Assembly: GCA_041664345.1 (NCBI GenBank)
Contig: JBAYKX010000003.1
Coordinates: 95,550-159,549, forward strand
Length of the DNA stretch: 64,000 bases
Direction: 5' to 3'
Origin: GWE2-40-63 sp041664345
GTDB lineage: Bacteria; Bacteroidota; Bacteroidia; Bacteroidales; SZUA-534
Within the stretch, counting starts at the first letter, position 1. Every line of letters starts with the position of its first letter. A program made the translations under genes and the position numbers. A model generated the notes under the pieces. It searched no databases. It saw only the letters and a program-made list of their open reading frames with translations, and was not told the DNA's origin. Positions 33,288 through 41,643 of this stretch are shown here, piece by piece.

Positions 33288-33321
33288 TACCCTAAATATT
33301 TTATTAATTAAATTAAAAACT

Positions 33322-34707
33322 ATGAAACTAAAAAATGTTTTCACAATCGCAGCAATGCTGCTGGTTGTAACTATGGTCGGTTGTAAAAAAGATGATGCTA
33401 CCGGTGAAGATCTTGTTGTTACTTCCACCAATCCGGTAAATCATTCCACAAGCATAGCTGTAAATAGTGTTATTACGGCAACATTTAATTTGCCAATTAA
33501 TGTTTCAACCATTACAGATTTAAACTTTACTTTAAACCATGATACCGTTAATGTTCATGGAATTGCAATTTGCAATGGCACAACAGCCACTTTTACCCCA
33601 ACCGTGAATTTGACCTCAAACACTTTATATACAGTCACTATTTCAAAAGAGGTTCAAAGTACTACCGGGAGCCAATTGGTAAGTGACTATGTGTGGAGTT
33701 TTACCACCAGCGCTTTTGTTGATGTAATAGTACCTACTGTTATAGTAACAAATCCATTAAACGATGCAACAGAAGTTGCGCTCGATAAAATTATTGCCAT
33801 AACTTTCAGCGAAGAAATGAATCCTGCATCGTTAACGGCAACCACGTTCACGTTAAAAAACGGGAATACAGTTGTTTCAGGGGTTGTTAGTTCTTCAGGA
33901 ACTGAGGCTACCTTTACTCCATCGGCTCTTTTGCAAGCCGGTATCACTTATACGGCAAACGTATCTACTGAGGTGAAGGATTTAGCCGGTAATGCACTTG
34001 CTGTAAATACAGAATGGAGCTTTACCACCGGTGGAACTATTGCAAGTCTTGCTCCCGTAGATTTGGGAGCTGCCGGCAACTATGTAATTTTAGGTAAATC
34101 AGCTATCACAAATATTTCCATTTCAGCTATTACCGGCGATTTGGGGTTAAGCCCAGCTGCTACTTCCTATATTACAGGACTATCATTAACCGATGCTACC
34201 GGATACGCAACTTCAGTTCAGGTTACCGGGAAAATTTATGCAGCCGATATGGCCGACCCTACTCCTATTAACCTTACCACTGCGGTTGAGAATATGATTA
34301 CTGCTTACAACGATGCCGCAGGGCGTCCTACTCCTGATTTTCTGGAACTGGGAACCGGTAATATTGGTGGCAAAACATTGTCTCCGGGACTTTACAAATG
34401 GACAAACACCGTTACAATCACATCTGATGTAACCATTTCGGGTAGTGCCGACGATGTTTGGATTTTCCAGATTGCCGAAGACCTTACCATGAGCTCCGCA
34501 GTAAATGTTACTTTGATTGGTGGAGCACAGGCCAAGAACATTTTCTGGCAAGTTGCCGGTCAGGTTACTTTTGGTGCAACTTCTCACATGGAGGGAATTA
34601 TTTTATCGATGACTGGAATTACTTACCTAACCGGTGCAACCATGCACGGAAGAGCTTTAGCACAAACTGCTGTGGTTTTGGATGGTAATGCAGTTACTCA
34701 ACCCTAA
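33322..34707 (+). CDS. Lipoprotein with two Big_5 Ig-like domains and a DUF3494 ice-binding domain
   Basis: 461 residues from ATG 33322. Lipobox TMVGC near residue 20. Two SbsA-type Ig-like (Big_5) domains follow: STNPVNHSTSIAVNSVITATF to YVWSFTTS, and VTNPLNDATEVALDKIIAITF to TEWSFTTGG. The C-terminal DUF3494 domain has NYVILGKSAITNISISAITGD, AYNDAAGRPTPDF, NIGGKTLSPGLYKWT, VWIFQIAEDLTM and NIFWQVAGQVTFGATSHMEG (parts quoted). The Ig-like stalk would hold the ice-binding head away from the outer membrane, as in bacterial ice adhesins, though on a much smaller scale. Confidence 0.92.
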   Translation: MKLKNVFTIAAMLLVVTMVGCKKDDATGEDLVVTSTNPVNHSTSIAVNSVITATFNLPINVSTITDLNFTLNHDTVNVHGIAICNGTTATFTPTVNLTSNTLYTVTISKEVQSTTGSQLVSDYVWSFTTSAFVDVIVPTVIVTNPLNDATEVALDKIIAITFSEEMNPASLTATTFTLKNGNTVVSGVVSSSGTEATFTPSALLQAGITYTANVSTEVKDLAGNALAVNTEWSFTTGGTIASLAPVDLGAAGNYVILGKSAITNISISAITGDLGLSPAATSYITGLSLTDATGYATSVQVTGKIYAADMADPTPINLTTAVENMITAYNDAAGRPTPDFLELGTGNIGGKTLSPGLYKWTNTVTITSDVTISGSADDVWIFQIAEDLTMSSAVNVTLIGGAQAKNIFWQVAGQVTFGATSHMEGIILSMTGITYLTGATMHGRALAQTAVVLDGNAVTQP

Positions 34708-34732
34708 GATTTTTATGTATATGCTAATAATT

Positions 34733-34768
34733 AAAGAGGTGGTCCGAAAGGGTCATCTCTTTTTTTTA
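34733..34768 (+). terminator. Rho-independent terminator after ice-binding gene 3
   Basis: Stem AAGAGGTG(G) / TCATCTCTT with a GTCCGAAAGGG loop (G-U pairs allowed) and a run of eight T. The next promoter core starts 6 bp later. Confidence 0.75.
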
Positions 34769-34773
34769 AATGT

Positions 34774-34837
34774 GTGAATGATATAACAACCTTAATTTAT
34801 TGCATAACAATAACATCTGCCATTTAACCTACCTTTA
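34774..34837 (+). promoter_or_regulatory. Compound stress promoter, copy 13 (phospholipase-like barrel)
   Basis: GTGAATGATATAAC begins at 34774, CATAAC begins at 34803, and the -7 box TACCTTTA is at 34830-34837. Spacing is standard. The leader to ATG 34958 is about 114 nt. Confidence 0.8.
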
Positions 34838-34957
34838 CTTAAATCAATTTAACATCGGAATAATTTTATTGTAACCACTTTGCAGAGCTCCCAAATACAA
34901 TTCATTATCTAGCTGGCAACCAAAAAAAAACAATTACAATAAAACCCGAATGTTTTG

Positions 34958-35902
34958 ATGCCAATAATAAACTCATCAATTGTGAAAAATAACCTGCATT
35001 TATTATTTCTAATCTGTCTCATGTTGAGTACAAAAATAGTTCATCCTCAAAGTGATGTGGTGAGTTCACCAGCATCCATCTCAACCTACAATACGTTTCG
35101 TGAACCAAGCAGGATTTTAATTGATGGTGGTTTCGGAAATTTGGAACCCCTTATTTTTGAAGCCGATCTGGTACCTTACTTCATGCTGAGTTTGAACCGA
35201 AATGTTAGGTGGGGCATTGAATTATCGCCCCGGATAATTATGCGGATGTATAACAAGAAATCCTATCCCGTGCTTACTCCATCGTTTATGCCTCGCATGA
35301 CAGTTTTTTACCACTTAATTGACCATGAAAATGAAAAACGCGATTTGTTTACCTATTTTTCCTTATTCCACCATTCAAATGGTCAAGAAGGGGAGTTCTA
35401 TAATACCGATAGCATAACAGTTAATAACCAATCGGGCAGTTTTTCTACCAATTGGTTCGAAGGTGGGATATTTCTCTCACGCCCCGACCCAAACTTTCAA
35501 CACAATATTAATTATTTTAAACTCTATGCGGCTTATGATTTTCAGCAGGATAACAATCTTGATGGGATTTATGGCCGGTTGCGGTTCTTTGGGAATCTTC
35601 AGAGCAATTTAAATTTGTCGAAAATTTTTAGTGTATTCCGCCAAACCGATATAAGCCGTAGTTACTCATTAAATCAGTCGGTCCGTTTGGGTTGGATTGC
35701 CGGTGAATTAATTGATACCAAAGGTTTTGACAGAAAAAGATTCATTTTCCAATATACCATCAATTTTAAACCTGCCTTTTTAAATAATATCACCTTTTTT
35801 GCCCAGTACTATTATGGCCAGGATTATTACAACATTTATTTCAACCGCACTTTGAATGTATTGCGATTTGGGATTTCAACCCGTTCAAACATTTTTAATT
35901 AA
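34958..35902 (+). CDS. Outer-membrane phospholipase A-like beta-barrel
   Basis: 314 residues from ATG 34958 (the preceding TTG is also in frame). Signal peptide about 1-35 (LHLLFLICLMLSTKIVHPQS). The body alternates polar and aromatic residues as an outer-membrane barrel, with FSLFHHSNGQEGEFY near residue 145, which resembles the catalytic His-x-Ser-Asn-Gly of OMPLA. The C-terminal strand ends LRFGISTRSNIFN. The OMPLA Asn/His/Ser triad cannot be fully assigned by eye, so the enzyme call is tentative. If right, it would hydrolyse phospholipids in the outer membrane under envelope stress. Confidence 0.6.
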   Translation: MPIINSSIVKNNLHLLFLICLMLSTKIVHPQSDVVSSPASISTYNTFREPSRILIDGGFGNLEPLIFEADLVPYFMLSLNRNVRWGIELSPRIIMRMYNKKSYPVLTPSFMPRMTVFYHLIDHENEKRDLFTYFSLFHHSNGQEGEFYNTDSITVNNQSGSFSTNWFEGGIFLSRPDPNFQHNINYFKLYAAYDFQQDNNLDGIYGRLRFFGNLQSNLNLSKIFSVFRQTDISRSYSLNQSVRLGWIAGELIDTKGFDRKRFIFQYTINFKPAFLNNITFFAQYYYGQDYYNIYFNRTLNVLRFGISTRSNIFN

Positions 35903-35928
35903 TAAAATATCAGCAATATCCTGCAAGT

Positions 35929-35992
35929 GTGAATGATACAATTATTACGAAAAGTTTTGTAACACTTTAGGATAGTGCAATTCTGATATTTG
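35929..35992 (+). promoter_or_regulatory. Compound stress promoter, copy 14 (long envelope operon)
   Basis: GTGAATGATACAAT begins at 35929, TGTAACAC begins at 35958, and the -7 box GATATTTG is at 35985-35992. Spacing is standard. Confidence 0.87.
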
Positions 35993-36026
35993 TAATAGAA
36001 ATTATATAAACTTAAAAATTACAACA

Positions 36027-36488
36027 ATGAAAAAATCATTATTATTTCTGACAGCAGCCGTTTTTATTGCAGGCGGTATCTTAAGCAGTTGCCAAACCTC
36101 GGCACAGAAAGAGCAAAAAGCTAAAGACAAAGTTGAAGCAGCGAAGTCTGATTTAGGAGAAGCTAAAAGTGACTTAAACCAAGTTCAGGCTGAAGCTGAA
36201 GCCGATTACAAGGAATTTAAAAAAGAAGCAGAGCAAAAATTGAACGACCAGGACAAAAGTATTGCTGAATTCAAAGCAAAAATTGCTGTGGAAAAAAAGG
36301 AAACCAAAGCCAAATATGAAAAGGAATTGGCTGAGTTAGAGCAAAAAAACAGTGATTTGAAAAAACGATTGAATGAATACAAAACTGAAGGAAAAGACAA
36401 ATGGGTAGAATTCAAAACAGAATTTAACTGCGATATGGATAAACTAGGGGAAGCATTTAAAAATTTAACAGTAAATAATGTAAAATAA
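36027..36488 (+). CDS. Coiled-coil lipoprotein, paralogue 2
   Basis: 153 residues. Lipobox GGILSSC (Cys near residue 21), then a Lys/Glu/Ala-rich single helix and the same C-terminal module as 26383 (KELAELEQKNSDLKKRL, KDKWVEFKTEFNCDMDKL). Composition and length suggest a rod in the periplasm, and the high Ala/Glu/Lys content recalls lipoproteins that tether or space the envelope. It is the first gene of the operon that runs to 41342. Confidence 0.82.
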   Translation: MKKSLLFLTAAVFIAGGILSSCQTSAQKEQKAKDKVEAAKSDLGEAKSDLNQVQAEAEADYKEFKKEAEQKLNDQDKSIAEFKAKIAVEKKETKAKYEKELAELEQKNSDLKKRLNEYKTEGKDKWVEFKTEFNCDMDKLGEAFKNLTVNNVK

Positions 36489-36537
36489 TATAAGCCTACT
36501 TCTTGAAAGAAACAATATGAATTTATAAATAAAAAAA

Positions 36538-37179
36538 ATGAAAAAAATAATTTTAATTCTAGGAGCTGCTGCCTTAACATTTTTAAGTACCAGTGCTCAA
36601 AATAGTTACAGTGACACACGAAGTGACTTGAAAATGGGTGTTAAAGCAGGTTTAAACCTTGCAAACATTTATGATGAAGAAAGCGAAGATTATAATGCAG
36701 GTCCTAAAATTGGTTTTGTTGGGGGTGTATTTTTTGCCATACCCATAGGGCAATATTTGGGTTTTCATCCGGAAGTGCTATTCTCGCAAAAAGGATGTCG
36801 CGCCGAAGGTACGTACATGGGAATAATTGACTACGAATACACTCGTACATCAAATTTTATTGATGTACCGTTGTTATTTGCTTTTAAGCCCAGCGCACTT
36901 GTAACATTTGTTGCTGGTCCTCAATATTCATATCTTTTAAGCCAAAAGGAAGTAATTAAAAGTGGCACATTCACCGATGAACAGGAGGATGAATTTGTAA
37001 ATGACAACCTACGCCGAAACACTTTGTGTTTTGTAGGTGGAATTGATTTTAACTTGAATAATTTAACCGTAGGGACTAGAGCCGGTTGGGATCTTCAGGA
37101 TAATAACGGCGATGGAACCAGTACAAACCCACGTTATAAAAATGTTTGGTTACAAGCTACGCTGGGATTCGCATTTTAA
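36538..37179 (+). CDS. Outer-membrane beta-barrel protein (PorT-like, OMP_b-brl_2)
   Basis: 213 residues. Signal peptide MKKIILILGAAALTFLSTSA with cleavage before QNSYSD. The mature part has GVKAGLNLANIYDE, FHPEVLFSQKGCR, NFIDVPLLFAFKP, VTFVAGPQYSYLLSQ and a C-terminal aromatic strand WLQATLGFAF, all features of the PorT/Omp_b-brl_2 barrel family of Bacteroidota. These are 8-stranded barrels with mostly unknown roles. Second gene of the operon (50-bp gap). Confidence 0.88.
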   Translation: MKKIILILGAAALTFLSTSAQNSYSDTRSDLKMGVKAGLNLANIYDEESEDYNAGPKIGFVGGVFFAIPIGQYLGFHPEVLFSQKGCRAEGTYMGIIDYEYTRTSNFIDVPLLFAFKPSALVTFVAGPQYSYLLSQKEVIKSGTFTDEQEDEFVNDNLRRNTLCFVGGIDFNLNNLTVGTRAGWDLQDNNGDGTSTNPRYKNVWLQATLGFAF

Positions 37180-37270
37180 TTTGAACTTTTTTTTTAAAAA
37201 ACTGAAGGAAATAAATATAAAATCAGGGATTCAGGTCCCTTACAATATCACTAATTAAAAAATAGAAATC

Positions 37271-37426
37271 ATGGGAAACATTCTTTATGTAATTGCCGTA
37301 ATTCTAATAATAGGATGGGTAATAGGCTTTGTTGGATATAGCATGGGAGGTATAATACATATTTTACTGGTAATTGCTCTTATTGCAGTAATTCTTCGTG
37401 TTATACAAGGCAGAAAAATACTTTAA
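37271..37426 (+). CDS. lmo0937-type small membrane protein, second copy
   Basis: 51 residues: MGNILYVIAVILIIGWVIG, then FVGYSMGGIIHILLVIALIA and VILRVIQGRKIL. About 75 percent identical by eye to the peptide at 26921. Two transmembrane helices. It follows the lipoprotein and barrel genes and precedes 37443 by 16 bp. Confidence 0.85.
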   Translation: MGNILYVIAVILIIGWVIGFVGYSMGGIIHILLVIALIAVILRVIQGRKIL

Positions 37427-37442
37427 ATTAAATTAATATACG

Positions 37443-37763
37443 ATGAAAAAAATCGCAATTTGTTTAATGGCAACAGGGTTGCTATTAACCTTTCAGCCTC
37501 TTCAAGCGAAAGCTGAACCAACCGTTCCAAAAACTGCAATAGTTGCAACAAAATCAGAGAATTCAAATTCTGATGATAAGGCTCTAATATTAAGATTAGA
37601 AGAGATAAAAGAGATGGATCATTCACAATTGAATATGAGAGAAAAGAGAGCCTTACGAAAAGAAGTGCGCGCAATTCAAAATCAAATGAATCAATCGGGC
37701 GGACTTTATATTTCAGTAGGTGCGTTAATTATAATTATTTTATTAGTAATTCTTATTTTTTAA
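37443..37763 (+). CDS. Hypothetical exported/membrane protein
   Basis: 106 residues, no recognised family. An N-terminal signal peptide (CLMATGLLLTFQPLQAKA), a helical region with EEIKEMDHSQLNMREKRALRKEVR in the middle, and a C-terminal membrane segment (GALIIIILLVILIF) that ends the protein. The KEMD-x-S-x-L-x-RxEKRALRKE text recalls a motif common in Bacteroidota stress-operon proteins but I cannot name it. Topology: periplasmic helix anchored by a C-terminal helix, if the N-terminal peptide is cleaved. Confidence 0.75.
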   Translation: MKKIAICLMATGLLLTFQPLQAKAEPTVPKTAIVATKSENSNSDDKALILRLEEIKEMDHSQLNMREKRALRKEVRAIQNQMNQSGGLYISVGALIIIILLVILIF

Positions 37764-37782
37764 CAAATTAAAAATCAAAACT

Positions 37783-38034
37783 ATGAATACAGGAAAAGTA
37801 GTATTAGGCCTAGTGGCAGGTGTTGCCGTTGGAGCATTGTTAGGTGTATTGTTTGCACCCGATAAAGGTTCGGAAACCCGTAAAAATTTGATGGATAAAA
37901 AGGATGATTATGCCGATGCCATGAAGAAAAAATTTGATGAGTTTATTGACAGTGTAACTGAAAAGTACGAAAATGCAAAGGAAGAAGCTTCAAACTTTAT
38001 GGATCATAAAAACACCAAAGCAGAAAAAGCTTAA
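37783..38034 (+). CDS. YtxH domain protein
   Basis: 83 residues. VVLGLVAGVAVGALLGVLFAPDKGSETRK is the YtxH hallmark: a glycine-rich transmembrane segment followed by the conserved FAPxxGxExR turn. Then a coiled charged helix (KKKFDEFIDSVTEKYENAKE). YtxH is a SigB/SigH-controlled general stress protein in Bacillus, so this is another family match to the stress theme. 19 bp after 37443. Confidence 0.92.
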   Translation: MNTGKVVLGLVAGVAVGALLGVLFAPDKGSETRKNLMDKKDDYADAMKKKFDEFIDSVTEKYENAKEEASNFMDHKNTKAEKA

Positions 38035-38083
38035 CATAGTGGGCGTATCCTAAAATCCGCATGTCGTATGGGAAACCATTGTT

Positions 38084-38149
38084 AGTCACGGGGTGACTCA
38101 ATATGATAAGTAGGCAAACAATTGTTATTCAATTAGTCACCCCGTGACT
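38084..38149. repeat. Cruciform-type double palindrome
   Basis: AGTCACGGGGTGACT (38084-38098) and AGTCACCCCGTGACT (38135-38149) are exact reverse complements, and each arm is itself a 6-bp stem AGTCAC/GTGACT around three G or C. So the region can fold as one 15-bp stem or as two small hairpins. It splits the long operon in the 157-bp gap between YtxH and the holin-like gene. Confidence 0.8.
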
Positions 38150-38191
38150 TGCGGAAATAAGGTTTTATTTAACATTATAAATACTTAAAAA

Positions 38192-38533
38192 ATGGAAGAC
38201 CACGATAAGAAAATAGAATTATTGGTTCAGAGTGCTAAAGATTACAGCAAAACAACCTATGAGTTAATTAAACTCAAAATGATTGATAAGGCATCGGATG
38301 TTATTTCATCCATTATACCCAATTCAATTGTAGTTGTTATGGCGCTTACTTTCTTGCTCTTCTGTAATTTAGGAATTGTTTTTTGGCTGAGCGATATTTT
38401 GGGCAAAATCTATTACGGCTTTTTTGCCGTTGCTGCATTTTATGCCTTACTGGCTATTATTCTTCATTTTTTCATGCATGGTTGGCTCAAAAAAACTATC
38501 TGTAACAGTATTATTATAAAACTTCTAAAATAA
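38192..38533 (+). CDS. Holin-III-like small membrane protein (phage holin family)
   Basis: 113 residues. A cytoplasmic N-terminal helix (AKDYSKTTYELIKLKMIDKASD), then two membrane helices (SIVVVMALTFLLFCNLGIVF and YYGFFAVAAFYALLAIILHF) and a short basic tail. This layout matches the Actinobacteriophage holin III / DUF1469 group found widely in chromosomal stress operons with YtxH-like proteins. No phage genes are near, so a lytic role is unlikely. Confidence 0.78.
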   Translation: MEDHDKKIELLVQSAKDYSKTTYELIKLKMIDKASDVISSIIPNSIVVVMALTFLLFCNLGIVFWLSDILGKIYYGFFAVAAFYALLAIILHFFMHGWLKKTICNSIIIKLLK

Positions 38534-38539
38534 AAGAGC

Positions 38540-38980
38540 ATGGAAAATATAACAAATACCGCTCAACTAAGAAATGCCATAGCATTGCTTGAAATTGAAC
38601 AATCGGTTGATGGGGAACTTTTAAGAAAGCAATTTCAAATTACCTACGAAAGCTTACGGCCCATAAAAATTATTGAGAATACCTTAAAGGATATTTTCAC
38701 CTCGCCAATTATTGGAAAAAGTATTTTAGGTACCACACTGGGTATTGCCACCGGCTTATTAACCAAAAAAATTGTCGTTGGGTCATCGGTCAATATATTC
38801 CGAATTCTTTTTGGATCGTTATTACAGCAAGGCGTTTCAAATCTTATCGCCCAAAACCCTGAAGGAATAAAAAACCTGGGGTCAATGCTGTTTGAAAAAT
38901 CAGAGGCAAAAAAGATTCTCCAGCCAAGGAACAGATTAATTGAATTACACATTCACTTACCTTTTAATGAAAAAAACTAA
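38540..38980 (+). CDS. Hypothetical protein following the holin-like gene
   Basis: 146 residues. An N-terminal helix (ALLEIEQSVDGELLRKQFQITYESLRP, quoted in part LLRKQFQITYESL), then a glycine-rich hydrophobic stretch (SPIIGKSILGTTLGIATGLL) and FRILFGSLLQQGVSNLIAQN, weakly membrane-associated. The layout (charged helix then a LGxxxGxxTG stretch) is typical of small proteins encoded with YtxH and holin-III genes in Bacteroidota. It overlaps the DUF748 gene by 14 bp, so the two are translationally coupled. Confidence 0.75.
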   Translation: MENITNTAQLRNAIALLEIEQSVDGELLRKQFQITYESLRPIKIIENTLKDIFTSPIIGKSILGTTLGIATGLLTKKIVVGSSVNIFRILFGSLLQQGVSNLIAQNPEGIKNLGSMLFEKSEAKKILQPRNRLIELHIHLPFNEKN

Positions 38981-41342
38981 AAAAAAGCTAAAAAAAACAG
39001 TCCTAATTATAATGGGATCAATCCTGATTTTTGCCTTGGCAATTATTGTGTTCATTTCGCCCATTGCCAAATACCTGATTGAAAAATACGATGAAGAATA
39101 CACCGGGCGCAGAATTACCCTCGGATGGGTGTATTTAAATCCGTTTACCGGATATATTCACCTAAATAATTTGAAAATATATGAATCAAAAATACCAAAC
39201 ACCTTAACAAATCAAGATAGTGTATTCCTTTCAGTAAAAGGGGTAAGTGCAAATATTGCTTTGCTCAAATTGATTTCAAAAACCATTGAAATATCGAAAC
39301 TTACGCTAAACCAACCCAGAGGTATTATTATACAAAACAAAAAGGATATTAATTTTAACGACTTAATTGCAACATTTACTCCTGAAAAAACCGATACAAT
39401 TCCGTCGGCTTTTCATTTTAATCTACTTAAAGTAAAAATAAAAAATGGGGAGTTTCATTACCATGAGAAATTAATTCCCATCAATTATTTTATTAAAAAT
39501 GTGAATATTGAATCGCCAGGAATAGTATGGAATGTAGACACCCTTGCTGTTAAATTTTCATTTGGACAAGGCTTTGGAACCGGAAATATAGATGGCGATA
39601 TTACCCTGAATTTTAAAAATCTGGATTACAACCTTGCCATTGTCATTCAGAAATTTGATTTAAATATAATTCAGCAATACCTTAACGATTTAGCCAATTA
39701 TGGAACCTTTAGTGCCAATTTAGATGCCGAAATACATTCAAAAGGCAATTTTAAAATTGTTGAAAAGGTTACTAATAAAGGCATACTGGAAATCAGCGAT
39801 TTTCATTTTGGTAAAAACCCTAAGTTGGATTACGTATCGTTCGAGAAGTTTATATTGGCTATACATGAGGTAAGCCCGGGCAGGCACATATATCAATACG
39901 ATTCAATTTTGCTAATTCACCCCTATTTTAACTATGAACGGTACGATGATTTAGACAACCTACAAACCATGTTTGGGAAAGAGGGTTCAAATATAGCAGC
40001 CGTAAAAGCTGATTCATCAAAGTTCAACCTTATATTGAAAGTTGCTGATTATGTGAAAGAACTGGCCAAGAATTTTTACAAAAGCAATTACAAAGTCGAT
40101 AAGCTGATGATTGAAAACGGTGATTTGTGTTTTAATGACTATTCACTTACTGAGAAATTCTCAATTCAGGCCAACCCACTTACTATTTATGCTGATTCTA
40201 TTAATAAATTGCACCGTAGGGTAAAGGTTTCATTTAAATCGGGAATTCAGCCTTATGGCAATATATGGGCCAACCTGAGCATAAATCCTAAAGACAGCAG
40301 CGATTTTAACATGCAATATCAGCTGCAAGGTTTGCCACTGGCTATACTTAACCCGTACTTAATAAATTATACCTCATACCCCTTCGATAAGGGAACGTTG
40401 GAAATAAATGGTAAATGGGATGTTCAAAATGGAGAGATAAAAAGTGACAATAATATCCTCGTAATTGATCCACGTCTTACTAATAAACTAATTATCAACG
40501 ATAAAAAACACATTCCGCTAAGATTATTAATGTATTTAATTCGAGAGCGCGGCAATATTATTGATTATAGCATTCCTATTACCGGAAATTTAAACGATCC
40601 CGATTTTCATATTCGTGATGCAGTTTTTGATATATTAGGCAACATCTTCATTAAACCAGTTTCATATAATTATCGAATGGAAATAAAAGCCATTGAAAAT
40701 GAAATTGAAAAATCGCTTTCGTTGAAATGGAAACCCCGCCAGCAAGTATTGAATTCGAATCAGGAAGAATTTATTGATAAAATGGCCGATTTTCTTCAAA
40801 AGAATGCCGATGACAATATTGATGTTTATCCCAACCCATATACCAGTAAGGAAAAAGAATACATTCTATTTTTTGAAGCTAAGAAAAAATACTACCTGTC
40901 AACCCACACCGATAAAAAATCGCTCAGCGAAAATGATTCCATTGAGGTAATTAAAATGTCGGTAAAGGACGGTGATTTTATTAACTATTTGAAGCATCAT
41001 ACCAATGATAGCCTGGTTTTTACAGTACAGGGTTTATGCATGAAATTAGTAGGTTCCGATGCTGTGGATAACAAATTCAAGCAAATAATATCGGAAAGAG
41101 AAGATGCTTTCATGTTGCGCTTTAACAACAGAGAGGTCGGCAGCCGGGTAAAAATCCATAAAAGCAATTCCGAGATTCCATACAACGGTTTTTCATTCTA
41201 CAAAATAGAATATGAAGGCGGTTTACCTGATGAATTAATTAAAGCGTCAGAACTTCTAGACAAATATGATGATAAAGCCCCAAGAAAAAGATTTGAAAAG
41301 AAACGTAAAAAAAACAATCAGCTTGATTCAACAGGAAAATAA
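38967..41342 (+). CDS. AsmA-like DUF748 envelope protein
   Basis: 791 residues from ATG 38967 (earlier codons lie inside the upstream gene). One N-terminal membrane anchor (VLIIMGSILIFALAIIVFI) after a Lys-rich start, then a long beta-rich periplasmic body with AsmA/TamB-type features: ITLGWVYLNPFTGYIHLNNLKIYE, SANIALLKLISKTIEISKLTL, the DUF748 stretch LPLAILNPYLINYTSYPFDKGTL, and NKLIINDKKHIPLRLLMYLI. Members of this superfamily are thought to form hydrophobic grooves that help lipids or proteins reach the outer membrane. Last gene of the operon that starts at 35929. Confidence 0.88.
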   Translation: MKKTKKKLKKTVLIIMGSILIFALAIIVFISPIAKYLIEKYDEEYTGRRITLGWVYLNPFTGYIHLNNLKIYESKIPNTLTNQDSVFLSVKGVSANIALLKLISKTIEISKLTLNQPRGIIIQNKKDINFNDLIATFTPEKTDTIPSAFHFNLLKVKIKNGEFHYHEKLIPINYFIKNVNIESPGIVWNVDTLAVKFSFGQGFGTGNIDGDITLNFKNLDYNLAIVIQKFDLNIIQQYLNDLANYGTFSANLDAEIHSKGNFKIVEKVTNKGILEISDFHFGKNPKLDYVSFEKFILAIHEVSPGRHIYQYDSILLIHPYFNYERYDDLDNLQTMFGKEGSNIAAVKADSSKFNLILKVADYVKELAKNFYKSNYKVDKLMIENGDLCFNDYSLTEKFSIQANPLTIYADSINKLHRRVKVSFKSGIQPYGNIWANLSINPKDSSDFNMQYQLQGLPLAILNPYLINYTSYPFDKGTLEINGKWDVQNGEIKSDNNILVIDPRLTNKLIINDKKHIPLRLLMYLIRERGNIIDYSIPITGNLNDPDFHIRDAVFDILGNIFIKPVSYNYRMEIKAIENEIEKSLSLKWKPRQQVLNSNQEEFIDKMADFLQKNADDNIDVYPNPYTSKEKEYILFFEAKKKYYLSTHTDKKSLSENDSIEVIKMSVKDGDFINYLKHHTNDSLVFTVQGLCMKLVGSDAVDNKFKQIISEREDAFMLRFNNREVGSRVKIHKSNSEIPYNGFSFYKIEYEGGLPDELIKASELLDKYDDKAPRKRFEKKRKKNNQLDSTGK

Positions 41343-41359
41343 GTTTTTAATGCCCCTGT

Positions 41360-41423
41360 GTGAATATTGTAAATTTCAATAAGAATTCTATAACACTCTT
41401 TTTTTTCATTACCTGTACATTTA
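41360..41423 (+). promoter_or_regulatory. Compound stress promoter, copy 15 (second CsbD-like)
   Basis: GTGAATATTGTAAA begins at 41360, TATAACAC begins at 41389, and the -7 box TACATTTA is at 41416-41423. Spacing is standard. Confidence 0.8.
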
Positions 41424-41450
41424 TTAAATAAAACTAATAAATATTATAGT

Positions 41451-41633
41451 ATGAATCAGGCTGTTCAAAACTATCAAAACGAAACAAAAGAGAGACTCAA
41501 AAGGAAATTTCCAATCCTTACTGGTGAGGATTTAAACTTTCGCGAAGGACGTGAACGGGAGCTAATGGAGATGTTGGCTTACAAACTTGAAATGACACAT
41601 GTTGATTTGATAAAAATTATTGAAACCATATAA
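41451..41633 (+). CDS. CsbD-like small stress protein, second copy
   Basis: 60 residues: YQNETKERLKRKFPILTGED, then LNFREGRERELMEMLAYKL and EMTHVDLIKIIETI. The spacing of LKxKFxxLTxxDLxxxxGxExEL is shared with the copy at 18245, but the GSWNEQKGK start is lost. It is most likely a diverged CsbD-like protein. It has its own compound promoter and is followed after 10 bp by the next promoter core. Confidence 0.78.
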   Translation: MNQAVQNYQNETKERLKRKFPILTGEDLNFREGRERELMEMLAYKLEMTHVDLIKIIETI

Positions 41634-41643
41634 AAATAAACCT

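Noticed and set aside
33247..33321. Upstream in-frame start of the third ice-binding gene
   Set aside because: It lies within the promoter; a perfect lipoprotein signal begins at 33322.
38192..38533. Prophage remnant
   Set aside because: Only a holin-III-like protein, embedded in a YtxH/AsmA operon with no other phage genes.
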